30,847 nt of DNA from a virus, in the IMG/VR virus record IMGVR_UViG_3300024520_000338, positions 1 through 30,847 of that record; one strand, given 5' to 3'. Positions 1 to 5,951 of the stretch are shown one piece after another. How positions within the stretch are numbered: the stretch's first letter is position 1; each line of letters begins with the position of its first letter. Below the pieces are notes generated by a model. It ran no database searches and was not told the origin of the DNA. It saw only the letters and a program-made list of their open reading frames with translations. The position numbers were made by a program, and so were the translations under genes.

Positions 1-348
1 ATGTTCTCTGTACAATTGCAAGTATCGTTTTATATCATCATTATGCAACAACTTAACTCCACCTGTTTTTATTCCATATTTCATAGCCCTTCCTAACTCT
101 GCATCAGCTTTAATCAGTTCGATTTCTTCTTTTAAAAATATTAATTCGCATATATCGTATATAGCATATTCGCTAAAGTTTGTTTGATATTGTTTGTTTG
201 ATTTCTCCAACTCTTCAACCCTCTTATTAGATTCTATTAGTTGTTCCAATTGTTCAGACGCTTCTATAGCCAAAGAAACGTAGAATGGATTGTAATTCAA
301 TTGCTCTTTTACATTTGAAATTAGCTCCTTGATTCTATTACCTAACAT
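1..348 (-). CDS. Partial early phage protein, coiled-coil, unknown function
   Basis: An open frame starts with ATG at 348 and runs off the left edge of the window, giving 116 codons without a stop. The product starts MLGNRIKELISNVKEQLNYN and is rich in Glu, Lys and Leu in heptad-like spacing around residues 30-65, so a coiled coil is likely. It lies 2 bases after the stop of the gene at 351-557, within the leftmost operon. I do not recognise the family. The C-terminus is outside the window, so its full length is unknown. Confidence 0.75.
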   Translation of the reverse strand, partial: MLGNRIKELISNVKEQLNYNPFYVSLAIEASEQLEQLIESNKRVEELEKSNKQYQTNFSEYAIYDICELIFLKEEIELIKADAELGRAMKYGIKTGGVKLLHNDDIKRYLQLYREH

Positions 349-350
349 TC

Positions 351-557
351 CTACTCCTCCTCTATCTCTACTAGTTCCTTGCTTAACAGTGCTTCTACTG
401 AGCTTAATGCTTTCTCTGATATGTTATCTATAGCCATCCTTTTAATCTTCTCAGCGCTTTCTAATTTAGTTTCGAGTATATAGTTTTCTCTGAGTAACCT
501 TTTGATCTGGGTATCTTTTGTTTTGTTTTCTATCCTTAATCGTTTAAGTTCATCCAT
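351..557 (-). CDS. Small coiled-coil protein, unknown function
   Basis: A 68-residue charged protein with Leu/Ile repeats through residues 1-45 (LKRLRIENKT, RLLRENYILETKLESAEKI), almost certainly a coiled coil, and an acidic tail ending EIEEE. A clear AGGAGTAATC ribosome site precedes the ATG. It sits 2 bases from each neighbour, which indicates translational coupling in the early operon. No enzyme motif or family is recognised. Confidence 0.72.
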   Translation of the reverse strand: MDELKRLRIENKTKDTQIKRLLRENYILETKLESAEKIKRMAIDNISEKALSSVEALLSKELVEIEEE

Positions 558-559
558 GA

Positions 560-952
560 TTACTCCTTAATCCACAAATTATTCACCTTATCTATATTTC
601 CATAAGGCTTATTAACGTGAACGCTAACAACTCCATTCATTCCTACGATAAAAATGTGCGGTGTCAATTCGTTTTTGTATCTAATCAAAGTATCATCGCC
701 GCTATTCTCTAAACAATCGTTATAAGCAGTTGTGTAGTCTACTGGTTCTATTACTTCATACCATTCAAAATCTAATCCCCAAAATGGTTTTATCGGAACA
801 TCGTCCATATCAACTCTTTCTATTTCGGCAGAATATCTTTCCCCATTCCAATTATTAGCGCTTGCTAAATAGTAATCACCACAAGGTATATCACTTCTAA
901 ACTTCTTTTCCGTATGTTCCGTTAATTCCTTAATCATTTCCCACGCTTTCAT
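560..952 (-). CDS. Phage early protein of a DUF-type family, paralogue of the gene at 4660-5037
   Basis: A 130-residue protein beginning MKAWEMIKELTEHTEKKF. This opening resembles small hypothetical proteins common in phages of Bacilli (from memory; function unknown). The central segment EVIEPVDYTTAYNDCLEN closely matches EVIESVDFLTAYKDCKEN in the 125-residue protein at 4660-5037, so the two are probably paralogues within one genome. Many Trp/Tyr residues and alternating hydrophobics suggest a compact alpha/beta fold. An AGGAAGTT ribosome site precedes the ATG. It is part of the leftmost early operon. No catalytic motif is visible. Confidence 0.75.
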   Translation of the reverse strand: MKAWEMIKELTEHTEKKFRSDIPCGDYYLASANNWNGERYSAEIERVDMDDVPIKPFWGLDFEWYEVIEPVDYTTAYNDCLENSGDDTLIRYKNELTPHIFIVGMNGVVSVHVNKPYGNIDKVNNLWIKE

Positions 953-961
953 AACTTCCTC

Positions 962-1246
962 CTATTTCGTCACTATATTAAGTATCTGTACACCTTCGCC
1001 ATACTTCTTAATAGCCATCTGTTTTATCTCCTGAAATTCCTTTGGATCTCCTATGTACTTGTTACCCGGTATATCAAAACTCTTTTTACCATCTGTTGTT
1101 ATAACCGTTACTATAAATATTGTTTTCCTTGGTGCAGAGCTAGAAGATACCTTGCATTTCTTAGTATCCTCTAGATATTTCTTACGTTTCTTCTTTGCCC
1201 TTCTCTGAAATTTATAGTTTCCGTATTCTTCATAGGCTTCAGCCAA
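962..1246 (-). CDS. Small protein with basic N-terminus, unknown function, TTG start
   Basis: A 94-residue product. The first 30 residues are very basic (RRAKKKRKKYLEDTKK), followed by a probable beta-rich part (IFIVTVITTDGKKSF) and a C-terminal helix. The reading frame has no suitable ATG; it begins at TTG (codon 1246-1244) with AAAGGGATG about 8 bases upstream, which I accept as the ribosome site. The basic region could bind nucleic acid, but this is inference. It is located between two other small early genes and I do not recognise the family. Confidence 0.62.
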   Translation of the reverse strand: MAEAYEEYGNYKFQRRAKKKRKKYLEDTKKCKVSSSSAPRKTIFIVTVITTDGKKSFDIPGNKYIGDPKEFQEIKQMAIKKYGEGVQILNIVTK

Positions 1247-1262
1247 TTAGGTTCATCCCTTT

Positions 1263-1460
1263 CTATGATTTTCTGTTGAACACCTTTTTGATTCTAGACA
1301 ACATACTCACATTCTTTGGTTTCGATTTAGTTTGAATCTTGATATTTTTTCTCATGTTTCTTAAGTTACGTCTTTCTTCTTCTCTTTTACTAGCCGCTCT
1401 ACCTGGAGAAAATCTAGTTCTTGCAATTCTACTTCTTGATTGTGCTTTAGTATATGTCAT
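1263..1460 (-). CDS. Very basic small protein, possible nucleic-acid binder
   Basis: A 65-residue protein with about a third Arg plus Lys and only a handful of acidic residues (SRSRIARTRFSPGRAASKRE, then RRNLRNMRKNIKIQTKSKPK). It has a strong AGGAGGTCATT ribosome site before ATG. The composition suggests binding to DNA or RNA, but no domain is recognisable and such short basic proteins may be disordered. It lies in the leftmost early operon between a Cys-rich protein and another basic protein. Confidence 0.62.
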   Translation of the reverse strand: MTYTKAQSRSRIARTRFSPGRAASKREEERRNLRNMRKNIKIQTKSKPKNVSMLSRIKKVFNRKS

Positions 1461-1490
1461 AATGACCTCCTTGGTCTCTAGTTTATTCGA

Positions 1491-1778
1491 TTAACATCCT
1501 GAGTTTGTCTTATTCATTTCATAGCAGAAACCAAATCCTTTGTACAAACTTTTGATAAATACGATTTTCATGTTATGCCCTTCCATGTAGCTTTGACTTT
1601 CTCTTATGAACCATAAGTAATTTCTGATATGTCTTTTTACCGGCTTGACATATTCTCTCCATTCACTACCGCTTTCGCAGTCATAACACTTTTGTGGGTT
1701 CTTAGTGTTCTTGCAGTCTTTGCAGAATATCTTTGAATGAGCGTTTACCTTCTGTGCTTCTGTTGCTGATTTAATCAT
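1491..1778 (-). CDS. Small Cys-rich (zinc-binding-like) phage protein
   Basis: A 95-residue product. The N-terminal half has the pattern CKDCKNTKNPQKCYDCESG around residues 19-37, four cysteines in two CxxC pairs that could hold one zinc ion. The C-terminal half is rich in aromatic and basic residues. It begins at the ATG whose A overlaps the stop of the preceding gene (TAATG at 1780-1776), a sign of translational coupling. The function is unknown; small zinc-ribbon proteins are common in phage early regions. Confidence 0.66.
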   Translation of the reverse strand: MIKSATEAQKVNAHSKIFCKDCKNTKNPQKCYDCESGSEWREYVKPVKRHIRNYLWFIRESQSYMEGHNMKIVFIKSLYKGFGFCYEMNKTNSGC

Positions 1779-1957
1779 TAGTCACCTCTTTTTATAGTTT
1801 CGTATATGTCGTCAAGTTCTTCTCTGTTCAAGCCTTCTAGATTGTTCCATCTAAATTCGTCTACAAATCCGCCTACATAATACAGAACTTTGTACTTATC
1901 CATAATTAACGAAGCTTCTTCGTAGCAGACATCAGAACCTACAATCATTCTAATCAT
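1778..1957 (-). CDS. Small acidic protein, unknown function
   Basis: A 59-residue open frame, MIRMIVGSDVCYEEASLIMD through to a charged end with EELDDIYETIKRGD. It fills the space between the genes at 1491-1778 and 1979-2422, and its stop overlaps the next start by one base, which supports it being real. The ribosome site is weak: GGTGA lies about 15 bases upstream of the first ATG, and a second ATG occurs three codons later. I do not recognise the family. Confidence 0.58.
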   Translation of the reverse strand: MIRMIVGSDVCYEEASLIMDKYKVLYYVGGFVDEFRWNNLEGLNREELDDIYETIKRGD

Positions 1958-1978
1958 ATCTTTTTGTCTAGTTTCACC

Positions 1979-2422
1979 TTACACCTCTTCCTTTAGTCTT
2001 GCCATCTTCTCGTCATACTCTTTGTCAAACTCTGCTTTCTTAGCTTGTAGTGATTCTATTTCTAGTTGTGCTTTAGATTTAGTTTCAGGTAACGTCCATT
2101 CGAACGGCGAATTTCTTTTCAAATTACATTTACCTTCCGTTGCTTTTATTTCGCAATCCCAACAGTTACGCACTTTACAATATTCCTTTATAGTATTCAT
2201 TGCCGTTCTTAAATCGTCTTTAGTCATACCTACCTCCTCAAATTTTGTTGACGAAGAAAACTTTTCCCATTTTTTCAAGAGTGTATTCCCTTTTTTTGAT
2301 GCGAAAACACTAAATTCACTACCGTCGTCACACTTGATTCCGTACCTAGTCATATCGTACACTTTACCGATTGTCCAATAGTTCAAATTACTTCCTGTTG
2401 CATGTGTACATCTTACTTTCAT
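1979..2422 (-). CDS. Early protein with SH3/KOW-like N-terminus, Cys cluster and coiled-coil tail
   Basis: A 147-residue protein in three parts. Residues 1-45 (MKVRCTHATG, LNYWTIGKVYDM, DDGSEF) look like the small beta-barrel opening found in many phage hypothetical proteins. Residues 80-105 carry a cysteine cluster (YCKVRNCWDCEIKATEGKC) of possible zinc-binding type. The last 35 residues form a charged coiled coil (QLEIESLQAKKAEFDKEYDE). It starts at ATG after an AAGGAGGGTAAC ribosome site. It is part of the leftmost early operon. A structural or regulatory role is possible but not supported by any known motif. Confidence 0.68.
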   Translation of the reverse strand: MKVRCTHATGSNLNYWTIGKVYDMTRYGIKCDDGSEFSVFASKKGNTLLKKWEKFSSSTKFEEVGMTKDDLRTAMNTIKEYCKVRNCWDCEIKATEGKCNLKRNSPFEWTLPETKSKAQLEIESLQAKKAEFDKEYDEKMARLKEEV

Positions 2423-2432
2423 GTTACCCTCC

Positions 2433-2708
2433 TTATATTGTCTCTAAGTATAGATCTATTCCTATAAATTTTATGAACGTTAAACCTGATTTTAATAGAT
2501 TTATCCGCTCTTTGTGTTCCTCTGTCTTGTATAACCATTGTTCTAAGCGTGTTATTTCCCTTCTAAGAGCGCTTAACGTTGGTTCTGTACCAAATTCATC
2601 ACGCCATAGGTTAACTACTCTCAGGGCGTTATAATCGCCTTTGTTTCTTCTGTCAATTGCTAGGTTTAAATAAGCAGTGTTATTAAATGTGTCATTACTT
2701 TTTTTCAT
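2433..2708 (-). CDS. Small helical phage protein, unknown function
   Basis: The frame stays open up to 2852, but its upstream part lies within the well-supported Cys-rich gene at 2695-2937. The ATG at 2708 gives a compact 91-residue product (MKKSNDTFNNTAYLNLAIDR), overlapping the upstream gene's end by 14 bases. The ribosome site is weak (AAGAG about 12 bases upstream), consistent with coupling to the upstream gene. The sequence is mostly helical and charged. No known family is recognised. Confidence 0.6.
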   Translation of the reverse strand: MKKSNDTFNNTAYLNLAIDRRNKGDYNALRVVNLWRDEFGTEPTLSALRREITRLEQWLYKTEEHKERINLLKSGLTFIKFIGIDLYLETI

Positions 2709-2937
2709 ATTCTGATTTACTCTTGAAATTTTGAGAGGTCCATCCGCAAACTGGACATTTTGAAGTCGGCAACTCAACCCTTGTAGAAGTAGACATAAAC
2801 AACATATTGCCAAAAGGCTTATTGTTATCTTCTTCAACTCTCCAATCTTCATGTTCCCATTCTGTATTGCATAACTTACATGTGAATACCAACGGTGGCT
2901 TCTTTCCGTTCTTTATAATTTTTCTTGTATCTGACAT
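2695..2937 (-). CDS. Small zinc-finger-like protein
   Basis: An 80-residue protein with two CxxC pairs, CKLC at residues 20-23 and CPVC at 61-64, separated by about 37 residues, a plausible zinc-ribbon arrangement. Both ends are basic. An AGGAGGAAAT ribosome site precedes the ATG. It lies directly downstream of the helicase-loader-like gene, so it may assist replication, but that is context only. No specific family is recognised. Confidence 0.66.
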   Translation of the reverse strand: MSDTRKIIKNGKKPPLVFTCKLCNTEWEHEDWRVEEDNNKPFGNMLFMSTSTRVELPTSKCPVCGWTSQNFKSKSEYEKK

Positions 2938-2945
2938 ATTTCCTC

Positions 2946-3461
2946 CTAGTCCCCTATATTGTTAGTTAACTTTAATAACCTTTGTTTGTTCTCTAGTTGC
3001 TCTTTTTTAAGACTGTTTGTTAATAGTCTATCTTCTGTTTCTCGCTTTAAATAACTTTCAGCCATCTTCAAGATCTGAGTTCTTAAAAAGTCAGGAGAAG
3101 TTGATAACCCTATCGCAGTCATACCGCCCATGCCTTTAATTGTTTTCTGAGTAGCTTCTGCTAAATCTTTTGTAGGTGTTCTGTGTCTTATAGCTTTCAT
3201 TATTTCGTCATAAACATCACCAGGCTCTAATTTGTTAGGATTTTTAATATCCGATAGAAACTTATTGATGTTAGATATTTTAGGATTAGAGTATTCAAAC
3301 GCTACTATGCAAACTTTAATTGCAGACTCGAATAGTCTATCATCTTCCTCTTTGAAAACGTCGTACCATATTCCAACTGTTGTTTTATCTTCATGCGCTT
3401 TGAAGTCCTTAAAAGATTTTGATAATAAGAACATGCCTTTAATTAGAGTTTCTTTAGTCAT
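2946..3461 (-). CDS. Helicase loader-like protein (G39P family-like)
   Basis: A 171-residue product. Residues 5-75 follow the pattern of the phage G39P-type helicase loader/inhibitor N-terminal domain: short helices, GIWYDVFKEEDDRLFESAIK, then ISNINKFLSDIKNP. In SPP1-like phages such proteins deliver the replicative helicase to the initiator-bound origin. The C-terminal part is helical and charged with a likely disordered end, as in that family. It lies one base after the replisome organiser gene, the usual arrangement. The assignment rests on pattern recognition and gene order, with no search run. No replicative helicase gene is visible in the window, so it may recruit the host helicase or one encoded beyond the left edge. 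Confidence 0.68.
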   Translation of the reverse strand: MTKETLIKGMFLLSKSFKDFKAHEDKTTVGIWYDVFKEEDDRLFESAIKVCIVAFEYSNPKISNINKFLSDIKNPNKLEPGDVYDEIMKAIRHRTPTKDLAEATQKTIKGMGGMTAIGLSTSPDFLRTQILKMAESYLKRETEDRLLTNSLKKEQLENKQRLLKLTNNIGD

Positions 3462-3462
3462 T

Positions 3463-4251
3463 TTAACCCTCCCTTAAAAATTCTCCTAGTATACCGTTAT
3501 CCATACTTTCTTTAAAATCATCTGTTGTGTTCTGTTTGTTATTGGAATTGTTCTTTAATTCAAATATACCTTTCCAACTATTCATTACTGATTGGTTAAG
3601 TATTTCTATTTTGTCTTGATCGTTATTAGCCATCTTATCTAGTTTTGATAGTGTTAGCTTTAATGCGTTAGTAGTTAACTTAGCCTTAATTGCTTTCCTC
3701 ATATCAACAAAGTTTTCTATAGCTTCTATGAGACTAGGTTTATCTGTATAAGCAAATATCATGTCTGAGAAAACTTGTTTTTGAGTAGGTTTCTTCTCTT
3801 CTTTTACTATACTATCCTTACCTAACCTAACCTTACCTAACCTAACCTGTGTATCCATTTGGTTGTCATTTGGTATACCAAGAACCTTAGCCATTGGTAT
3901 CACTGCGTTTAGCGTGTATGACTTATTTTCGGTTTCTTCTAACAGTAGTTTCTCTTCGTGATATAAAGTTTCCTTGTATCTGTCACTTCTAATGTAGTTG
4001 TGAATCTTCCAATGTTTGATAACTATAACACCCGATTCAAAGCCTAGTAAGAATTTTTTACCCATCAATACTTTTAACTCATCTTCTGAAGCACCAACCA
4101 TTCTCATAATCTTTTTAGGATTATTCAAGAAACCGTCGTCGTCTGCTCGCATACTTAAATGAAAATATAAAGCTTGAGTTGATAAAGGCATATCCAAGAA
4201 AGCGTCACTATCAATTATTGTCTTTGCGAACATTCTACGTTCTGCCATCAT
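3463..4251 (-). CDS. Replisome organiser / DnaD-like replication initiator
   Basis: A 262-residue protein. The N-terminal 90 residues (MFAKTIIDSDAFLDMPLSTQ, RADDDGFLNNPKKIMRMVGA) are the winged-helix start typical of phage replisome organisers of Bacillota. The linker at residues 135-146 reads VRLGKVRLGKDS, encoded by a perfect tandem DNA repeat. The C-terminal half is helical and resembles DnaD-like or primosome-binding parts. In such phages the protein binds repeats inside its own gene and starts replication with the loader encoded just downstream. Two adjacent ATGs occur (4251 and 4248). The second is better spaced from GAGGTG, so the true protein may lack the first Met. The start overlaps the end of the MerR-like gene. 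Confidence 0.78.
   Translation of the reverse strand: MMAERRMFAKTIIDSDAFLDMPLSTQALYFHLSMRADDDGFLNNPKKIMRMVGASEDELKVLMGKKFLLGFESGVIVIKHWKIHNYIRSDRYKETLYHEEKLLLEETENKSYTLNAVIPMAKVLGIPNDNQMDTQVRLGKVRLGKDSIVKEEKKPTQKQVFSDMIFAYTDKPSLIEAIENFVDMRKAIKAKLTTNALKLTLSKLDKMANNDQDKIEILNQSVMNSWKGIFELKNNSNNKQNTTDDFKESMDNGILGEFLREG
3818..3847. repeat. Perfect 15-bp tandem repeat within the replisome organiser gene, candidate origin
   Basis: Two exact head-to-tail copies of a 15-bp unit (plus strand ttacctaacctaacc at 3818-3832 and 3833-3847), with a partial third copy just left of it. Each copy is itself built from ccta/acc steps. Being 15 bp, the repeat keeps the reading frame and encodes a VRLGK-type repeat. 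Phages with this kind of initiator often carry the origin as repeats inside the initiator gene; that this one is an origin is inference. Confidence 0.6.
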
Positions 4252-4406
4252 TCACCTCTTAATCTTTTTAGTTCAGTTTCGCTAACTTTCTGAAAATCTC
4301 CTACAGATATAAACTTGATCTTGTTTTCTTTTTCCCATCTGTAAAGCGTTTGTCTAGTAACTCCTAGCAACTCTGCAGCTTTACTGATATTGTATAATTT
4401 ATCCAC
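4248..4406 (-). CDS. Small MerR/excisionase-like helix-turn-helix protein, GTG start
   Basis: A 52-residue protein with a near-complete MerR-type helix-turn-helix: YNISKAAELLGVTRQTLYRW at residues 5-24, then a short wing-like strand (KIKFISVGD). This pattern is seen in HTH_17 and excisionase-like DNA-binding proteins. GTG at 4406-4404 is preceded by an ideal AGGAGGTGATTAA site. It is the first gene after a strong promoter and overlaps the replisome organiser start by 4 bases. It may regulate its own operon or the shared promoter element. With no integrase in the window, a transcription role is more likely than excision. Confidence 0.8.
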   Translation of the reverse strand: MDKLYNISKAAELLGVTRQTLYRWEKENKIKFISVGDFQKVSETELKRLRGE

Positions 4407-4419
4407 TTAATCACCTCCT

Positions 4420-4430
4420 AACACTATGTT
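4420..4430. promoter_or_regulatory. Dyad overlapping the -10 of the replication promoter (possible operator)
   Basis: The 11-bp sequence aacactatgtt is an inverted repeat with arms AACA and TGTT around CTA. It overlaps the -10 hexamer at 4426-4431 and the start region of the leftmost operon, so a bound protein would block transcription. The MerR-like product encoded just downstream is a candidate binder. The short arms mean chance cannot be excluded. Confidence 0.35.
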
Positions 4431-4454
4431 ACACCTATACACGTTATATGTCAA
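4426..4454 (-). promoter_or_regulatory. Promoter of the replication operon (TTGACA-17-TAACAT)
   Basis: On the minus strand a perfect -35 TTGACA (4454-4449) is 17 bases from TAACAT (4431-4426). It lies just downstream of a terminator and about 20 bases upstream of the GTG start of the MerR-like gene, so it should drive the operon running to the left edge. The last spacer bases and -10, ATAGGTGTA, recur at the promoter near 8145. Confidence 0.78.
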
Positions 4455-4467
4455 GCGTTTTTGCAAT

Positions 4468-4492
4468 AAAAAAGGGATTCAAACTGAACCCC
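4468..4492 (-). terminator. Rho-independent terminator of the second early operon
   Basis: On the minus strand GGGGTTCA and TGAATCCC form an 8-bp stem with one G-U pair and loop GTT, followed by six Ts. It comes 18 bases after the stop of the 50-residue gene at 4511 and before the replication promoter, separating the two operons. Confidence 0.82.
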
Positions 4493-4510
4493 TTAAAACT
4501 ATTTGGATGG

Positions 4511-4663
4511 TCACACCGCGCAAGCTTCAGCAACCCCGTTAATCACCTTCAGATCATCGTCTAGCATTGCTCCTACTCTTGGTGTACCTTTTATTTGACT
4601 TATGTTATATCGTTGACCAGTATCGGTAAAAACGTGTGGAAAATTGATGTGTTCTATCTTCAT
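4511..4663 (-). CDS. Small protein, last gene of the second early operon, unknown function
   Basis: A 50-residue protein (MKIEHINFPHVFTDTGQRYN, then a predicted strand-helix region ending GVAEACAV). Its ATG overlaps the TGA of the preceding gene (ATGA), indicating coupling. The terminator lies just beyond. The family is not recognised. Confidence 0.6.
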   Translation of the reverse strand: MKIEHINFPHVFTDTGQRYNISQIKGTPRVGAMLDDDLKVINGVAEACAV

Positions 4664-5037
4664 TTAGACACCTTCTTCCATTCAAATTCACTCAAATTTG
4701 TAGACCTAGAAGCAGTGTTTATTATCATAACTTCACCTTCTAAATTTTCCATATCACAATGGTTCTCTCTTGTATCATTTCTTGTATAAATAGCGCCATT
4801 CTCTTTACAATCCTTGTAAGCCGTTAAAAAATCCACCGATTCTATTACTTCTTCGAAATTAGTCATGCCACCTATTAAATATTGAGGTTGTACCGTATCA
4901 AAAATACTCTTTCCTTCATTAACAATTATTAAATCACCCATATCAACAATTGTTTTATATATGTTTACGTAAGTTCCAAAGTCTACATGTACATCATATC
5001 TTTTTCCTTGTTCCCATTTAATTCCCGTTATATTCAT
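4660..5037 (-). CDS. Phage early protein, paralogue of the gene at 560-952
   Basis: A 125-residue protein. The stretch EVIESVDFLTAYKDCKENGA matches EVIEPVDYTTAYNDCLEN in the 130-residue protein at 560-952, though the N-terminal parts differ: this copy begins MNITGIKWEQGKRYDVHVDF and lacks the MKAWEMI opening. The sequence suggests a small beta-rich domain. It overlaps the next gene by 4 bases and follows a 54-residue Cys-containing gene. Function is unknown; the duplication in two separate early operons is the notable point. Confidence 0.72.
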   Translation of the reverse strand: MNITGIKWEQGKRYDVHVDFGTYVNIYKTIVDMGDLIIVNEGKSIFDTVQPQYLIGGMTNFEEVIESVDFLTAYKDCKENGAIYTRNDTRENHCDMENLEGEVMIINTASRSTNLSEFEWKKVSK

Positions 5038-5202
5038 TTAGTCCTCCTTATATAGATTCTCACAACTTACACATAGTCTGTGAGTCCCTGAGTTACCTTT
5101 ATACCCCGAGCACTTACCGTTAATCTCAGTAGGCTTGTCGAAACTGTATAGCTTGCGTGATGCGTGGCAGCTGTTAACTTTCTTCTTTAGGTTCTTATTC
5201 AT
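5038..5202 (-). CDS. Tiny Cys-containing basic protein
   Basis: A 54-residue protein, MNKNLKKKVNSCHASRKLYS onwards, ending with CVSCENLYKED. Four cysteines (residues 12, 31, 44, 47), the last pair CxxC, could bind a metal. It starts at ATG 2 bases after the stop of the MazG-like gene and abuts the next gene. The sequence around residues 28-47 (INGKCSGYKG, THRLCVSC) has a zinc-ribbon look. The family is not recognised. Confidence 0.62.
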   Translation of the reverse strand: MNKNLKKKVNSCHASRKLYSFDKPTEINGKCSGYKGNSGTHRLCVSCENLYKED

Positions 5203-5204
5203 GA

Positions 5205-5531
5205 TTAGTCCTTTCTATTGATTGATCGTTCAGAATCAAACCCTTTACCAGGATATCGTTTCTGCAACTTATTAATGTTAATTGTCATTATTTCACTTAT
5301 TGTATATCCTAATGCGTTAGCAGCTAAAGCAAGATACCAATATATATCTCCTAATTCGTTAATTAAGTAGTTTTCATCTAAATTATGTCCTTGGAATGTG
5401 TGTTTCTTGATGTGATCCGCAAATTCTCCTGATTCGCCACATAAACCCAATGCTGCATTTAGTAGTTTTTCATCCTTAGTAAGGTTTCCGGCGGTCCTCA
5501 TTGCTTTTCTCATGTACTCAGTATTATTCAC
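5205..5531 (-). CDS. MazG-like nucleotide pyrophosphohydrolase
   Basis: A 108-residue protein with the MazG signature: GLCGESGEFADHIKK (E33xxE36) followed by NELGDIYWYLA (E59xxD62), the four acidic residues that bind Mg in all-alpha NTP pyrophosphohydrolases. These enzymes hydrolyse nucleoside triphosphates to monophosphate and pyrophosphate; in phages they are thought to clean or rebalance nucleotide pools or affect ppGpp signalling. The length fits single-domain phage versions. It starts at GTG (5531-5529) behind a strong AGGAGGGGTTAA site. It lies in an operon of tiny Cys-rich proteins and methyltransferases. Confidence 0.88.
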   Translation of the reverse strand: MNNTEYMRKAMRTAGNLTKDEKLLNAALGLCGESGEFADHIKKHTFQGHNLDENYLINELGDIYWYLALAANALGYTISEIMTININKLQKRYPGKGFDSERSINRKD

Positions 5532-5675
5532 TTAACCCCTCCTATCAATTATCGGATCGTACATTACACACGGATATACTTTTTTACCGTTTTTATCTTC
5601 ACAGTGCGAACAATCAACGCATTTTCTATTTTTAAGCACTAACATCATTTCTTTTTCTTCTTTAGATAGTTTCAC
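5532..5675 (-). CDS. Tiny Cys-rich protein (47 residues), GTG start
   Basis: MKLSKEEKEMMLVLKNRKCV followed by DCSHCEDKNGKKVYPC: cysteines at residues 19, 22, 25 and 36 give CxxCxxC plus a distant Cys, a likely metal site. GTG overlaps the previous stop (TAGTG) and is preceded by GAGGAGGTACACTA. It is one of four tiny Cys-rich genes interrupted only by the MazG-like gene. Function unknown. Confidence 0.66.
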   Translation of the reverse strand: MKLSKEEKEMMLVLKNRKCVDCSHCEDKNGKKVYPCVMYDPIIDRRG

Positions 5676-5821
5676 TAGTGTACCTCCTCGTTTGGACATC
5701 CATATTTAACGCAGATACCATCCATCAAATTGCAACGGAAACAGCGGTCACAGATTTTACGATCGTTCTGATGATGCTTTCCTATCTTAGCTAGACGCTG
5801 AAGCTCGTTATAATCAGACAT
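5675..5821 (-). CDS. Tiny Cys-rich protein (48 residues)
   Basis: MSDYNELQRLAKIGKHHQND, then CDRCFRCNLMDGICVKYGC. Five cysteines at residues 24, 27, 30, 37 and 42 with CxxCxxC spacing suggest zinc or another metal. The ribosome site is weak (AGGACG about 14 bases before ATG). It ends in the one-base overlap with the following GTG gene. Family not recognised. Confidence 0.62.
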   Translation of the reverse strand: MSDYNELQRLAKIGKHHQNDRKICDRCFRCNLMDGICVKYGCPNEEVH

Positions 5822-5839
5822 CTTTATAGTTATAACGTC

Positions 5840-5950
5840 CTATCTATATACGATTGTACGTTTAACTGGTTTAGGTCGGCAGCTTATACATGTTTTACTA
5901 TTTTTATGCAAATTCTCAATCGGTTTTTGGCACTTTGTACATACTCTCAT
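5840..5950 (-). CDS. Tiny zinc-ribbon-like protein (36 residues)
   Basis: MRVCTKCQKPIENLHKNSKT followed by CISCRPKPVKRTIVYR. Two CxxC pairs 14 residues apart form a minimal zinc ribbon with a basic tail, suggestive of nucleic-acid binding. AAAGGATACTAAC precedes the ATG and the gene starts 2 bases after the methyltransferase stop. The small size and conserved ribbon pattern support a real gene. Confidence 0.64.
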   Translation of the reverse strand: MRVCTKCQKPIENLHKNSKTCISCRPKPVKRTIVYR

Positions 5951-5951
5951 G

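Noticed and set aside
2022-2634. Two overlapping plus-strand frames
   Set aside because: Both lie opposite well-supported minus-strand genes with good ribosome sites and have no signals of their own.
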